Below the pieces are notes generated by a model that saw nothing but the letters and a program-made list of their open reading frames with translations, ran no database searches and was not told the DNA's origin. Below are positions 43,247 to 52,232 of a stretch of 64,000 nucleotides of DNA, piece by piece. The stretch is from positions 62,001 to 126,000 of the forward strand of contig NZ_BPFX01000005.1 of assembly GCF_019655855.1 (NCBI RefSeq), written 5' to 3'. Source of the stretch: Pseudomonas paralcaligenes (GTDB lineage: Bacteria; Pseudomonadota; Gammaproteobacteria; Pseudomonadales; Pseudomonadaceae). Within the stretch, counting starts at the first letter, position 1, and the number at the start of each line of letters is the position of its first letter. A program made the position numbers and the translations under genes.

Positions 43247-43564
43247 TCAGAAGCGGATACGGCCGGTGAAGGCGTCCTTGAGCATCACCCAGTCGCCCAT
43301 GAGGCTGTACAGCGGGTACTTGAAGGTGGCCGGCTTGTTCTTCTCGAAGACGAAGTGGCCGACCCAGGCGAAGCCGTAGCCGGCCAGCGGCATGGCCAGC
43401 AGCCAGAGCCATTGCTGGGTGACCACGGCGTAGGCGAGGATGCCCAGCACCAGCAGGCTGCCGACATAATGCAGGCGGCGGCACACGTCGTTGCTGTGTT
43501 CCTGCAGGTAGTAGGGATAGAACTCGGCGAAGCTGTTGAAGCGGGCGGTGGTTTCAGCGCTCAT
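43247..43564 (-). CDS. Mpo1-like (DUF962) membrane protein
   Basis: 105 residues of the DUF962/Mpo1 family: FAEFYPYYLQEHSNDVCRRLHYVGS, with a first transmembrane segment at about 33-55, and AWVGHFVFEKNKPATFKYPLYSLMGDW with the HFxFE-NKPA signature. The yeast homologue Mpo1 is a dioxygenase for long-chain 2-hydroxy fatty acids; the conserved His residues are present here, but the bacterial activity is untested. Excellent ribosome site (AGGAGGTATGCC). Confidence 0.88.
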   Translation of the reverse strand: MSAETTARFNSFAEFYPYYLQEHSNDVCRRLHYVGSLLVLGILAYAVVTQQWLWLLAMPLAGYGFAWVGHFVFEKNKPATFKYPLYSLMGDWVMLKDAFTGRIRF

Positions 43565-43692
43565 GGCATACCTCCTGTCATTGTTGGACAACAGTCTAAC
43601 CAGGCTGTCTTCCGCGGCCAGTGACATACAGGGCCAGTTTAGTATCCTCATGGCGCCAAAGCGTGCTTAGCCATATAAGAACAGAACCACCG

Positions 43693-44697
43693 ATGAGCGA
43701 ACGTACTACTTCTTCCAGCTGGGCCTCCAGCATCGTCCAGGCGCTGGAGCTGGAGGGCCTCGATTGCCGTGCGCTGTTCGCCCGGCTGGGGCTGGACTAC
43801 GCCGCGCTGGATGACCCGGAGGCGCGCTTCCCGCAGGACGACATGACCCGGCTGTGGCACCTGGCGGTGGACGTCTCGGGCAACCCGGCCATCGGCCTGA
43901 ACATGGCGCGCCTGTCGGTGCGGCCGACCGCCTTCCATGTGGTGGGCTACGCGTTGATGTCCAGCCGCAACCTGCGGGAAGGCTTCAATCGCCTGGTGCG
44001 CTACCAGCGGATCATCGCCGAGGGCTCCGACCTGAGCTTCCACGTGCGCCCGGACGGCTACGAGCTGACCCTGGCGATCCACGGCGACCGTCTGCCCGCC
44101 GCCAGGCAGAGCTGCGAGGCCTCGCTGGCCCATACCCTGACCTTCTGCCGCTGGCTGACCGGCAAGCCGATGACCCCGCGCCAGGTCAGCTTCCAGGGGC
44201 CGCCGCCGGAGCGCCTGGAATTGTACCGCGAGGTGTTCCAGACGCCGCTGCGCTTCAACGCCGAGCACTACGGCCTGCTGTTCGACCGCGCCGACCTGGA
44301 CGCGCCGCTGCCCTCTGCCAACGAGGCGCTGGCGCAACTGCACGACCGTTTCGCTGGCGAATACCTGGCGCGCTTCTCCGAGAGCCGCGTGACCCACCAG
44401 GTGCGCCAGGTGCTGTGCCGTCTGCTGCCCCAGGGTGAGCCCAAGCGCGAGGCGGTCTCCCAGGCGCTGCTGCTGTCCGAGCGCACCCTGCAGCGCCGCC
44501 TGCAGGAGGAAGGCACCAGCTACCAGCAGCTGCTCGACGATACCCGCCGCGAACTGGCCGAGCAGTACCTGGCCCAGCCCAACCTCACCCTGCTGGAAAT
44601 CGCCTACCTGCTCGGCTTCGCCGACCCCAGCAATTTCTTCCGCGCCTTCCGCCGCTGGTTCGACGCCACCCCCGGAGAATACCGGGCGCGCTTGTGA
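43693..44697 (+). CDS. AraC-family transcriptional regulator (Arabinose_bd type)
   Basis: 334 residues: an N-terminal Arabinose_bd-type domain (about 15-200, with LDCRALFARLGLDYAAL, VVGYALMSSRNLREGF) and a C-terminal double helix-turn-helix (about 235-330: SQALLLSERTLQRRLQEEG and LLEIAYLLGFADPSNFFRAFRRW). The group includes OruR/ArgR-like and fatty-acid regulators. It is divergent from the Mpo1/cyaB run, as the PA3215 gene is near cyaB in P. aeruginosa from memory. Targets are unknown. Confidence 0.9.
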   Translation: MSERTTSSSWASSIVQALELEGLDCRALFARLGLDYAALDDPEARFPQDDMTRLWHLAVDVSGNPAIGLNMARLSVRPTAFHVVGYALMSSRNLREGFNRLVRYQRIIAEGSDLSFHVRPDGYELTLAIHGDRLPAARQSCEASLAHTLTFCRWLTGKPMTPRQVSFQGPPPERLELYREVFQTPLRFNAEHYGLLFDRADLDAPLPSANEALAQLHDRFAGEYLARFSESRVTHQVRQVLCRLLPQGEPKREAVSQALLLSERTLQRRLQEEGTSYQQLLDDTRRELAEQYLAQPNLTLLEIAYLLGFADPSNFFRAFRRWFDATPGEYRARL

Positions 44698-44749
44698 GGG
44701 TGGCAGAGAGACCCGGCCCGGTGTGCGGACGTGCGGTGCCCGGCTCGGT

Positions 44750-44792
44750 AAAAATCCGCTCAGGCGTGCGCAGCAGGTCTGAGCGGATTTTT
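44750..44792. terminator. Bidirectional terminator between AraC-type gene and trkH
   Basis: Perfect 14-bp stem AAAAATCCGCTCAG with a 15-base loop; A and T runs at the ends let it serve both convergent genes. It ends at the trkH stop codon. Confidence 0.85.
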
Positions 44793-46246
44793 CAGTGGCG
44801 CCAGAAGGCGGGGAAGAGCAATACCAGCACCGTGAGGATTTCCAGCCTGCCCAGCAGCATCCCGGCGCTCAGCAGCCACTTGGCCGTGTCCGGCAGGCTG
44901 GCGTAGGTGCCGGCCGGGCCGATCACCGGGCCCATGCCGGGGCCCACGCCCGACACCGTGCTGGCCGCGCCGGACAGCGCGGTGATCCAGTCCAGCCCGC
45001 ACAGGCTGAGGGCCAGGGCCAGGGCGGCGATGGTGATGGTGAAGAAAAAGGAGAAGGCCAGGATCGAGCGGACGATGTCCTCGTCCAGGCGGTGGCGGTT
45101 GTACTGCTGCTTGATCACCGCGCGTGGGTGGACCAGCTGCATCAGGTTGGCCTTGAGCAGGATGAAGGCGACCTGGAAGCGGAACACCTTGAGGCCGCCG
45201 GCGGTGGAGCCGGAGCAGCCGCCGATGAAGCCGAGGTAGAAGAACAGCATGGTCGAGAAGCCACCCCACAGGCTGTAGTCGCCGAGGGCGAAGCCCGTGG
45301 TGGTCATGATCGACGTGGTATTCACCGCCACGTGGCGCAGGGCCTCCAGCCAGTGCAGCTGGGTGGTCAGGGTGTACCAGGTGGCCAGCGCCACCCAGCT
45401 GCCGAGCAGGACGAAGATGAAGCCGCGCACCTGTTCGTCGCGGATCAGCGCCCGGACGTTGCCGCGCAGGGCCGAGACGTAGAGCACGAACGGCAGGCTG
45501 CCGCAGATCATCACCACCACTGCCACCCAGTGCACGGCTGGCTGCTGCCACTTGGCCAGGGAGGCGTCCGAGGTGGAGAAACCGCCGGTGGAGATGGCGG
45601 ACATCGCGTGGTTGACGGCGTCGAACAGGTTCATCCCGGCCAGCCAGAAGCCCAGCACGGCCAGCGCGCTGAGGCCGACGTAGGCCACCACCATGTACTT
45701 GGCGACCATGTGCGAGCGCGGCATGACCTTGTCCGAACGGTCCGAGGACTCGGTCTGGAACAGGCGCATGCCGCCGATGCGCAGCATCGGCAGGATCGCC
45801 ACGGCCATCGCGATGAAGCCGATGCCGCCGAGCCAGTGCAGCATCGAGCGCCAGATCAGGATGCCCGGCGACATGTCGTCGAGGCCGATGAAGATGGTGG
45901 CGCCGGTCGCGGTGATGCCGGACATGCTCTCGAAATACGCGTCCGTGAAGCTGGCGTGCTGGGTGAAGATGAAGGGCAGGGTGGCGAAGACCGACACCAG
46001 CACCCAGCTGGAGACGGTCAGCATGTACATGTCGCGGGGGCGCAGCTGGCCGTGCTGCGGGCGCCCTTGGGCGACCATCGAGATGCCGGCGACGAAGGTG
46101 ATCAGGCTGGACCAGAGGAAGGCGTCGATGCTCTGGGGCTGCTTGAACACCAGCAGCGTGGCCACGGGAACCAGCATGCTGACGGCCAGGGTGACCAGGA
46201 AGATGCCGTTGATGAAAGCGAGGATGCGTAGGGTGGGCAGAGACAT
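44792..46246 (-). CDS. trkH: Trk-type potassium uptake protein TrkH
   Basis: 484-residue integral membrane protein of the K+-translocating subunit. The four selectivity-filter segments are visible: GITATGAT, AISTGGFST, TTGFA and SGVGPGMGP. Roughly ten transmembrane helices. The cytoplasmic partner TrkA is not in the window. Corresponds to PA3210; the adjacent YkgJ-like gene is divergent. Confidence 0.96.
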   Translation of the reverse strand: MSLPTLRILAFINGIFLVTLAVSMLVPVATLLVFKQPQSIDAFLWSSLITFVAGISMVAQGRPQHGQLRPRDMYMLTVSSWVLVSVFATLPFIFTQHASFTDAYFESMSGITATGATIFIGLDDMSPGILIWRSMLHWLGGIGFIAMAVAILPMLRIGGMRLFQTESSDRSDKVMPRSHMVAKYMVVAYVGLSALAVLGFWLAGMNLFDAVNHAMSAISTGGFSTSDASLAKWQQPAVHWVAVVVMICGSLPFVLYVSALRGNVRALIRDEQVRGFIFVLLGSWVALATWYTLTTQLHWLEALRHVAVNTTSIMTTTGFALGDYSLWGGFSTMLFFYLGFIGGCSGSTAGGLKVFRFQVAFILLKANLMQLVHPRAVIKQQYNRHRLDEDIVRSILAFSFFFTITIAALALALSLCGLDWITALSGAASTVSGVGPGMGPVIGPAGTYASLPDTAKWLLSAGMLLGRLEILTVLVLLFPAFWRH

Positions 46247-46456
46247 CGGGTTCCTTTCCGCGCTGCGGTACCGTCGATTCTAGAGCAGGCGAGGGCGCGC
46301 GGGGTGGGGCGGGTGCCGGTTGCGCATGGGCGCGCCATTCTACCTTGGCGTCAGGCTCTGTAAATCCATTCCTGGGGGGCTTCACAGCGATCGGCGGATT
46401 CATAGAATAGACACCCGATCGCCGGCCATGTCCGGTTTCTTCGTGCCCTCCCCATC

Positions 46457-46816
46457 ATGTCCGAAAACAACCCCTGCCTTACTTGTGGCGCCTGCTGCGC
46501 GCATTTCCGTGTGTCCTTCTTCTGGGGCGAGTGCCGCTCCGCCGGCGGCAGCGTGCCGGACGAACTAGTCGAACAGGTCGGCCCGCACCATGTGGCCATG
46601 CTCGGCACTACCGCCAAGCCGGCGCGTTGCGTCGGGCTGCTCGGCGATGTGGGTTGCGGCACCCGCTGCAGCCTCTACGAGAAGCGCTCCAGCACCTGTC
46701 GGGAATTCACCGCCAGTTGGCAGGATGGCCAGCACAACGCCCACTGCGATGCCGCGCGGGCGGCCTACGGGCTACCGCCCCTGACCCCGCCGCTGATGCC
46801 CGAGCAGGTGGCCTGA
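46457..46816 (+). CDS. YkgJ-type cysteine-cluster protein
   Basis: 119 residues with the zinc/iron-chelating YkgJ pattern: CLTCGACCAHF near the N terminus, CGTRCSLYEKRSSTCREF in the middle and HNAHCD after it. Cysteine-rich metal binding is likely; no specific role is known. It is divergent from trkH and corresponds to PA3209 by position. Confidence 0.85.
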   Translation: MSENNPCLTCGACCAHFRVSFFWGECRSAGGSVPDELVEQVGPHHVAMLGTTAKPARCVGLLGDVGCGTRCSLYEKRSSTCREFTASWQDGQHNAHCDAARAAYGLPPLTPPLMPEQVA

Positions 46817-46842
46817 CGCTGCACCAGCCGTCGCGGTCGCTT

Positions 46843-46989
46843 CTAAGAGCCTATTCAAAATCTGCTGTGCGTCGGATCTGCTGCGTTAAAAACAGGCTCG
46901 GAATGCTCATTTACACCAGTAAACTCCGCTTCCTCGCCTGTTTTTGCCTTGCATAGCGCTAGCTCGCGAGATTTTGAACAGACTCTAAG
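46843..46989. repeat. 147-bp palindromic element, family D copy 2, with terminal inverted repeats
   Basis: Bounded by near-perfect 21-bp inverted ends (46843-46863 and 46969-46989, 18 of 21 matches; core TTCAAAATCT). Inside is a second inverted pair AAAAACAGGC/GCCTGTTTTT and a hairpin TTTACaccaGTAAA. Its core matches the reverse complement of 21689-21831. It encodes nothing. The small palindromic structure with terminal repeats is MITE-like, though no transposase source is visible. Confidence 0.88.
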
Positions 46990-47036
46990 CGTCAACAGAC
47001 CCTAGAATGGCGGCCTGTTCCTACCGGGAGAAGGCC

Positions 47037-47594
47037 ATGCAAGCCCTCGATCTGCTGCTCAACCGCGTTTCCGTCGGCCGCCTGCTGGCACCTGCGCCCG
47101 ATGCGGCCCAGCGCGAGCTGATGTTCCGCGCCGCCCTGCGTGCGCCCGACCACGGACAATTGCGCCCCTGGCGCTTCCTGACCGTGGAAGGCGAGGCGCG
47201 GGTGCGGCTCGGCGAGCTGTACGCGGAGGCGCTGGCCGCCGATCCGGAGACCCGGCCCGAGGCGCTGGACAAGGCGCGCGCCATGCCCCTACGCGCGCCG
47301 CTGGTGGTGGTGGTGATCGCACGCCTCAGCGAGCACCCCAAGGTGCCGCAGGAAGAGCAGGTGCTATCCGCCGGCTGCGCCGTCCACAGCCTGCTGCTGG
47401 CGGCCCAGGCGCTGGGCTTCGGTGGCATCTGGCGCACCGGCGACCTGGCCCACCATCCTCATGTGCTGCACGGCCTGGGGCTGGCCGCCAACGAGAAGAT
47501 CGTCGGCTTCCTCTACCTCGGCAGCTTCGAGGGCGCGAGGCGTGTCCCGCCGGCCCTGGAGCCCGGCGATTTCGTCAGTGCCTGGCAGGGCTGA
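47037..47594 (+). CDS. YdjA-like nitroreductase family protein
   Basis: 185-residue FMN-dependent nitroreductase of the small YdjA type: start MQALDLLLNRVSVGRL, RAPDHGQLRPWRFL (FMN-binding), and the later AAQALGFGGIWRTGDLA segment. The family uses NAD(P)H; natural substrate is unknown. It follows the MITE-like element by 47 bp, with GGGAGAAGG before the ATG. Confidence 0.88.
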   Translation: MQALDLLLNRVSVGRLLAPAPDAAQRELMFRAALRAPDHGQLRPWRFLTVEGEARVRLGELYAEALAADPETRPEALDKARAMPLRAPLVVVVIARLSEHPKVPQEEQVLSAGCAVHSLLLAAQALGFGGIWRTGDLAHHPHVLHGLGLAANEKIVGFLYLGSFEGARRVPPALEPGDFVSAWQG

Positions 47595-47618
47595 AACGCC
47601 CGCGCGAGCGGCAGACGC

Positions 47619-48185
47619 TCAAAGCTCGTCCAGCGGGGCGAGCAGGAATTCCTCTCGGTCTTCATCGATGCTGGCCGCCGCTGCCCGCAGGTATTCGGCG
47701 AAGCTCGGCGCGATCCAGCTCATCTTGTCGGGGTCGTGGACATAGGCGATCACCTGTCCCGCCTGCCCCCCGGGGCCGGGATGGTTGTCGATCAGCAGCA
47801 CGATGTCGCCGTAGAAGCTCGCGAACGGCAGCCAGCCCCGCTCCCACCAGTGGCCCGTCAAGCGTTCGTCCGTGCTGGCCGGGCCAGCCAGGTCCCACAT
47901 GCGCTGGGCGCGCGCCTGCATGCTGCGTGCCTGGTCGAGGGCCTGTGGCGGGGTGAGGAAATCCAGCGAGTCGATGAAGCCCGGGCGCTGGAAAAAAGGC
48001 TGCGGGCAGTCCGCACTGCTGCCCCGGGTCATGCGCCAGAGCGCGGCGAGGTCCGGCTCCACGGGGCCGAGTTCCCGCTGGAGGGCCGCCAGCTCCTGTT
48101 CCGAGGCCGGCGGCATGAGTTCGAACGGCAGTTCGAATGCCTCGTACACGGCGCGCAAGTGGGCGAGATACTGGTCGGGGCTCAT
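47619..48185 (-). CDS. SMI1/KNR4-domain protein
   Basis: 188 residues with a SMI1/KNR4 fold: PASEQELAALQRELGPVEPDLAALWRMTRGS at the start, WLPFASFYGDIVLLIDNHPGP in the middle and SWIAPSFAEYLRAAAASI at the end. The family includes toxin-immunity proteins, but no toxin gene is beside it. It starts 9 bp after the sensor kinase stop and is the last gene of the Cpx-type run, so it is probably co-expressed with it. Confidence 0.85.
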   Translation of the reverse strand: MSPDQYLAHLRAVYEAFELPFELMPPASEQELAALQRELGPVEPDLAALWRMTRGSSADCPQPFFQRPGFIDSLDFLTPPQALDQARSMQARAQRMWDLAGPASTDERLTGHWWERGWLPFASFYGDIVLLIDNHPGPGGQAGQVIAYVHDPDKMSWIAPSFAEYLRAAAASIDEDREEFLLAPLDEL

Positions 48186-48194
48186 GAGGATGTC

Positions 48195-49520
48195 CTATTG
48201 GTCGGCCGCCAGTGGCAGCGCCAGGGTAGCGATGAAACCACCTTCTGGGTGATTGCCCAATAGCAGTTGCCCATCGTGACGCTCCGCGGCGCGGCGGGCG
48301 ATGGCCAGCCCCAGGCCATGCCCGGGCGCCGCCTGGTTGGGGGCGCGGAAGAACGGCTCGCCCAGGTGCTCCAGCAGCTCCGGGGGGACGCCGGGGCCGT
48401 GGTCGCGGATGGCAATGCGCAACTGGTCGTCCTGCCGTTTCACGTCCACCTCGATGGGCCGGTCCGGCGGGGAGAAGCGCAGGGCGTTGCGCAGCAGGTT
48501 GTCCAGGGCGCGGGCGAGCATGTCCGGCCAACCCGAGAGCGCGAAGGGATGCTCGTCCATGTGGACCTGCAGCGTCTGCTCGGGCGCGGCCAGGGCGGTG
48601 TCGGCCTGCAACTGGTCGAGCAACTGGCGCAGGTCGATCGGCCGTGCCGCGCCAGGGTCGGCGTCCAGGCGCGCCAGGGCGAGGATTTCGCCGATCAGGG
48701 CTTCCAGACGATCGCATTCCTGGGACAGGCGCCCCCACAGCTGCTCGCGCTGGGACGGCTCGGCTCGTTCCGCCAATGCCAGCGCCACGCGCAGGCGCGC
48801 CAGCGGCGAGCGCAGTTCGTGGGAAACGTCGCGCAGCAGCTGGCGCTGGCTGCCGATCAGGTCCTGCAGGCGCGAGCCCATGCGGTTGAAGTCACGGGCC
48901 AGCAGGCCGAGCTCGTCGCCGCGCTTGGCGAGGCGTTCCAGGCTGTGCTGCTGGTAGGCGGTCTGCCCCAGGTCATGCACGGCGCCACGCAGGCGACCGA
49001 GCGGGCGGGTGATGGAGAGCGTCAGCAGCACGCTGATGGCGGTCAGCACCACCAGGGCGATGCCGAAGGCGCTGAAGGGCCAGAACAGGCTGGCGCGATG
49101 CCACTCCATCAATTCGGGATGGGGGATGCGGTAGATGAACAGGTAGGTCTCGCCGTTCGGGCTGATGTATTCCTCGGTCAGGCGCCGCCAGGGCAGGCGC
49201 TTGTCGTTGCGCTGGCGCGCCTCGTAGGCGGCGGCGCGGGCCGGGAAGGTGCCGCTCACCAGGTTCTGGCCGTTGTCGTCCAGCACCTGGGTATCGATGT
49301 GGAAACGCTTCTTGCGCTGCTCCAGGAAGCGCTGGGCGGCTTCGGCACCCTGTTCCTCGAATTTCTGTGACCAGCGCTCGGCGAGATTGTCCAGCGCGGG
49401 GTGGTGGGCCAGTACCCATGCGTCCTGGTTCAGGGCCCGGCTGAGCAGCAGGGACAAGCCCGATACCAGGGCGACGGCCAGCCAGAAGCTGGCGAAGATG
49501 CGCCAGAACATCGAACGCAT
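48195..49520 (-). CDS. Envelope-stress sensor histidine kinase (CpxA/CpxS-like)
   Basis: 441 residues: N-terminal transmembrane helix (about 9-28), periplasmic sensor to about 145, second helix (FGIALVVLTAISVLLTLSI), HAMP, and a HisKA domain with RDVSHELRSPLARLR (phospho-His about 232). The ATP-binding HATPase has N (NLLRNALRFS), G1 (DHGPGVP) and G2 (GHGLGLAI) boxes. Gene order regulator - Spy-like - kinase matches PA3204-PA3206, where the pair is the Cpx-like envelope-stress system. Confidence 0.93.
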   Translation of the reverse strand: MRSMFWRIFASFWLAVALVSGLSLLLSRALNQDAWVLAHHPALDNLAERWSQKFEEQGAEAAQRFLEQRKKRFHIDTQVLDDNGQNLVSGTFPARAAAYEARQRNDKRLPWRRLTEEYISPNGETYLFIYRIPHPELMEWHRASLFWPFSAFGIALVVLTAISVLLTLSITRPLGRLRGAVHDLGQTAYQQHSLERLAKRGDELGLLARDFNRMGSRLQDLIGSQRQLLRDVSHELRSPLARLRVALALAERAEPSQREQLWGRLSQECDRLEALIGEILALARLDADPGAARPIDLRQLLDQLQADTALAAPEQTLQVHMDEHPFALSGWPDMLARALDNLLRNALRFSPPDRPIEVDVKRQDDQLRIAIRDHGPGVPPELLEHLGEPFFRAPNQAAPGHGLGLAIARRAAERHDGQLLLGNHPEGGFIATLALPLAADQ

Positions 49521-49581
49521 GGGGACTCCTCGATATAAAGAAGAACCCGGCGGTTGGCCGGGTCCGTGGGCAGGTCGGATA

Positions 49582-50025
49582 TTACTCGGCCTTCTTGGCT
49601 TTCTCCGCTTTCCAGGCCTCGAATTCCTGGCGCTCGGCCCGGCGCTTTTCCATCTCGGCCTTGTGCGCGTCGAAGGTCTTCTGCTGCTCGGGCGTCAGGA
49701 TGGCGCGGATGGCCTTCTGGTGTTCCAGGCGGCTGTTCTCCAGCTCCTTCTTCATGGCGTCCTGCTCGGCCTTGGGCAGCTTGTCCAAGTACTTGCGGGT
49801 GATCTCGCGCGGCGCATCGCGCTGTTCGCGCATCAGCTTGCCGATCTGCTGGCGCTGTTCGGCGCTGAGGTCGAGGTCCTTGAAAGGACGCTTGCCGTGC
49901 TCGCGGTGTTCGCTGTGCATGCCTCTTTCACAGCCGCCGTGTTTGCCCGGAGCGCCGTCGGGCATGGCCAGGGCGATGGCCGGCAGGCTGGCAGCCAGCA
50001 GCAGGGCGGTAAGAGTCTTGCGCAT
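49582..50025 (-). CDS. Spy/CpxP-family periplasmic protein
   Basis: 147 residues: signal peptide (MRKTLTALLLAASLPAIALA), a His/Gly-rich segment and a helical LTxxQ domain with LDLSAEQRQQIGKLMREQRD and ILTPEQQKTFDAHKA, the hallmark of Spy/CpxP. It should be a periplasmic chaperone or a negative regulator of the adjacent kinase. It lies between the response regulator and sensor genes. Confidence 0.9.
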   Translation of the reverse strand: MRKTLTALLLAASLPAIALAMPDGAPGKHGGCERGMHSEHREHGKRPFKDLDLSAEQRQQIGKLMREQRDAPREITRKYLDKLPKAEQDAMKKELENSRLEHQKAIRAILTPEQQKTFDAHKAEMEKRRAERQEFEAWKAEKAKKAE

Positions 50026-50129
50026 GGGTATCTCCTTCTCTGGGCCGGTGGATTACCGGATGAGCTCAGTCTAGGGAGGGCAAGGTCAGGCGCGGTCAGC
50101 GGAGGGTAAAGGCTGGGTAAAGCCGGGGT

Positions 50130-50807
50130 TCAGGGGGCGTAGTAGTAGCCGCGGCTGCGCAGGGCCACGATGCGCGGGCGGCCGTCCGGGTGCGGGCCGA
50201 GCTTCTTGCGCAGGTTGCTGACGTGCATGTCCAGGCTGCGGTCGTACAGGGTCAGCTTGCGGCCCAGCGCCAGCCGGGCCAGGGTCTGCTTGTCCACCGG
50301 CTCGCCGGGTTGTTGCAGCAGGGCTTCGAGGATGCGGCCTTCGGACAGGGTCAGGCTGATCTCGTGCTCGCCGAGGCAGGCCACCCCGCGTTGCGGGCTG
50401 TAGCTGATGTCGCCCAGTTCCAGCCGCGACGGCGTGGCCACCGGCAGGCTGCGGCGCAGCACGGCGCGCAGGCGGGCGGTCAGTTCGCGGGGGTCGCAGG
50501 GCTTGGCCAGGTAGTCGTCGGCACCCAGCTCCAGCCCGAGGATGCGGTCCAGCGGTTCGCCGCGGGCCGAGAGCATCAGCACCGGCAGTTCGGCGTGGTC
50601 GCTGCGCAGTTGCTTGAGCAGTTCCAGGCCGCTGCCGTCGGGCAGCATCACGTCGAGGATCACCGCCGCCGGCGTCTGCTCGGCCAGCGCCGCGCGGGCG
50701 CTGACGCCGTCGTGGCTGGCGCGCACGGCGAAGCCTTCCTGGTGCAGCCAGCTGGCCAGCAGCTCGCAGAGTTCGCGATCGTCGTCGATCAGCAGCAGGT
50801 CGGTCAT
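50130..50807 (-). CDS. cpxR: OmpR-type response regulator (CpxR-like)
   Basis: 225 residues: receiver domain with acidic pocket (LIDDDREL), phospho-acceptor Asp52 (ILDVMLPDGSG) and Lys in LAKPCDP, then an OmpR-type winged helix ending IVALRSRGYYYAP. The start at MTDLLLIDDD was chosen as the receiver domain begins there; the upstream in-frame sequence is not protein-like. It is the first gene of the two-component unit and should bind promoters of envelope-stress genes. Confidence 0.93.
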   Translation of the reverse strand: MTDLLLIDDDRELCELLASWLHQEGFAVRASHDGVSARAALAEQTPAAVILDVMLPDGSGLELLKQLRSDHAELPVLMLSARGEPLDRILGLELGADDYLAKPCDPRELTARLRAVLRRSLPVATPSRLELGDISYSPQRGVACLGEHEISLTLSEGRILEALLQQPGEPVDKQTLARLALGRKLTLYDRSLDMHVSNLRKKLGPHPDGRPRIVALRSRGYYYAP

Positions 50808-50821
50808 GGCGGCGCTCACGT

Positions 50822-51223
50822 TCAGGCCCATTCGCTGCGGCGTCGGCCGCGTCCGGCGGCGCTCAGACGACCGACGATGAAGGCGATCAGGGCGGTGCCG
50901 GCGCCGATGGCGAACCACAGCTGCTGCTCGCTGAGCAGGCGCGGCGGCTGTTCGGCCTGGGCCTGCTTGAGCTGCAGCTTGAGGCGCTGGTTGTCCTGGC
51001 GCAGGCGGCCGATCTGCGCGGTCTCGCGCTCGCCGGAGGCGGCCTGGGCTTCCACGAGCAGGCGCTGGCTCTCCGTCAGTTCCCGTTGCAGCGCGGCGAT
51101 CTGTTCGGCGGCGTCGGTGGGGGTGGAAACTCCTGGCGCTGCCGGGAGTTGGGGTTCTTCGGCATGCAGCGCGGGCGCCGCGCAGAGAACGACGAGCAGC
51201 AGGTAGAACGTGCCTTGGCGCAT
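50822..51223 (-). CDS. Exported coiled-coil protein with C-terminal membrane anchor
   Basis: 133 residues: signal peptide (MRQGTFYLLLVVLCAAPALHA), a coiled coil around 40-90 (AEQIAALQRELTESQRLLVEAQ) and one transmembrane helix near the C terminus (QLWFAIGAGTALIAFIVGRL). Role unknown. It sits 14 bp upstream of the CpxR-like gene on the same strand and may share its promoter. Confidence 0.78.
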   Translation of the reverse strand: MRQGTFYLLLVVLCAAPALHAEEPQLPAAPGVSTPTDAAEQIAALQRELTESQRLLVEAQAASGERETAQIGRLRQDNQRLKLQLKQAQAEQPPRLLSEQQLWFAIGAGTALIAFIVGRLSAAGRGRRRSEWA

Positions 51224-51275
51224 GGGGAACTCCGGTTTCCGAAAGGTGCGAATGGACCCGCGTCGGCTCGTTGGA

Positions 51276-51575
51276 TCAGGGCAGTACCCGCTTGAACGGC
51301 TTGACCACCACGCTGGCGTAGACGCCGGCGGCGCGGTAGGGGTCGGCGTCGGCCCAGCTCTGCGCCGCGCCCAGCGATTCGAACTCGGCGACGATCAGGC
51401 TGCCGGAGAAGCCGGCCGGGCCGGGATCGTTGCTGTCCACCGCCGGGTGGGGGCCGGCCAGCACCAGGCGGCCCTCGGCCTTCAGCTGCTCCAGGCGCGC
51501 CAGGTGGGCCGGACGGCTGGCCAGGCGTTTTTCCAGGGACTCGGGGGCATCGCTGGCAATGATGGCGTAGAGCAT
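51276..51575 (-). CDS. YciI family protein
   Basis: 99 residues with the YciI fold pattern: [30 protein letters not shown] with conserved His, and the [15 protein letters not shown] end. A putative enzyme or regulator of unknown role; the His/Asp pair resembles an active site. Start at MLYAII. It follows yciB by one base, almost coupled. Confidence 0.85.
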   Translation of the reverse strand: MLYAIIASDAPESLEKRLASRPAHLARLEQLKAEGRLVLAGPHPAVDSNDPGPAGFSGSLIVAEFESLGAAQSWADADPYRAAGVYASVVVKPFKRVLP

Positions 51576-51576
51576 G

Positions 51577-52167
51577 TCAGTCCTTGCTTTGCTGCGGGGT
51601 TTCGTCATGGATATGGCGGGCCAGGTAGATGCCCTGGGCGATCAGGAAAATCACCGTCATGCCGAGGCTGCCGAAAACTTTGAAGTCGACCCAGATGTCA
51701 TGAAAGGTGAAGGCCACGAACAGGTTGGCGCAGCCGCTGAAGACGAAGAAGGCGATCCAGGCCAGGTTGAGGCGGGTCCAGACCTGCTGCGGCAGGCTCA
51801 CGGCGTGGCCCATGATGCGCTGGATCAGCACCTTGTCACCGATGAAGTGGCTGCCGGCGAAGCCGAGGGCGAACAGCCAGTTGACCACCGGCGCCTTCCA
51901 CTTGAGGAAGGTCTCGCTGTGGAAGGCCAGCGTCAGGCTGCCGAACACCAGGCAGGCCAGCAGGGTCAGCCACTGGCTCTTTTCCAGTTTGCGCTGGAGG
52001 ACGAACAGGGCGCCGTAGACCAGCAGGGAGCTGATGATCAGCACCGCCGTGGCGCTGAAGATGCCGCCCAGCTCGACGCTGTGGCCGGCCAGTTCGACGG
52101 TGCGGGGATCGAGCTTGTAGACGATGAAGAAGAGGATGAGCGGGATGAAATCGATGAATTGTTTCAC
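51577..52167 (-). CDS. yciB: Septation/inner-membrane protein YciB
   Basis: 196 residues with five transmembrane helices and the YciB signatures: [36 protein letters not shown] and [24 protein letters not shown]. The family affects cell-envelope integrity and division. GTG start was chosen because KQFIDFIPL is the invariant N terminus; the ATG at 52206 would add an unusual extension. It is followed by yciI and is divergent from the PHP gene. Confidence 0.93.
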   Translation of the reverse strand: MKQFIDFIPLILFFIVYKLDPRTVELAGHSVELGGIFSATAVLIISSLLVYGALFVLQRKLEKSQWLTLLACLVFGSLTLAFHSETFLKWKAPVVNWLFALGFAGSHFIGDKVLIQRIMGHAVSLPQQVWTRLNLAWIAFFVFSGCANLFVAFTFHDIWVDFKVFGSLGMTVIFLIAQGIYLARHIHDETPQQSKD

Positions 52168-52232
52168 GGCGGCAGCCAGAAGCGGGATGTGGCGGCATAA
52201 TAACAAACAACCTCATTAACGAAAGACGCCGC

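Noticed and set aside
46843-46989. Annotated insertion sequence
   Set aside because: Terminal repeats exist, but no transposase or recognisable IS sequence is present; listed as a MITE-like repeat only.
47619-48185. SMI1/KNR4 gene as an immunity gene of a toxin system
   Set aside because: No toxin, Rhs or CdiA-type gene is adjacent; the gene belongs to the two-component run.
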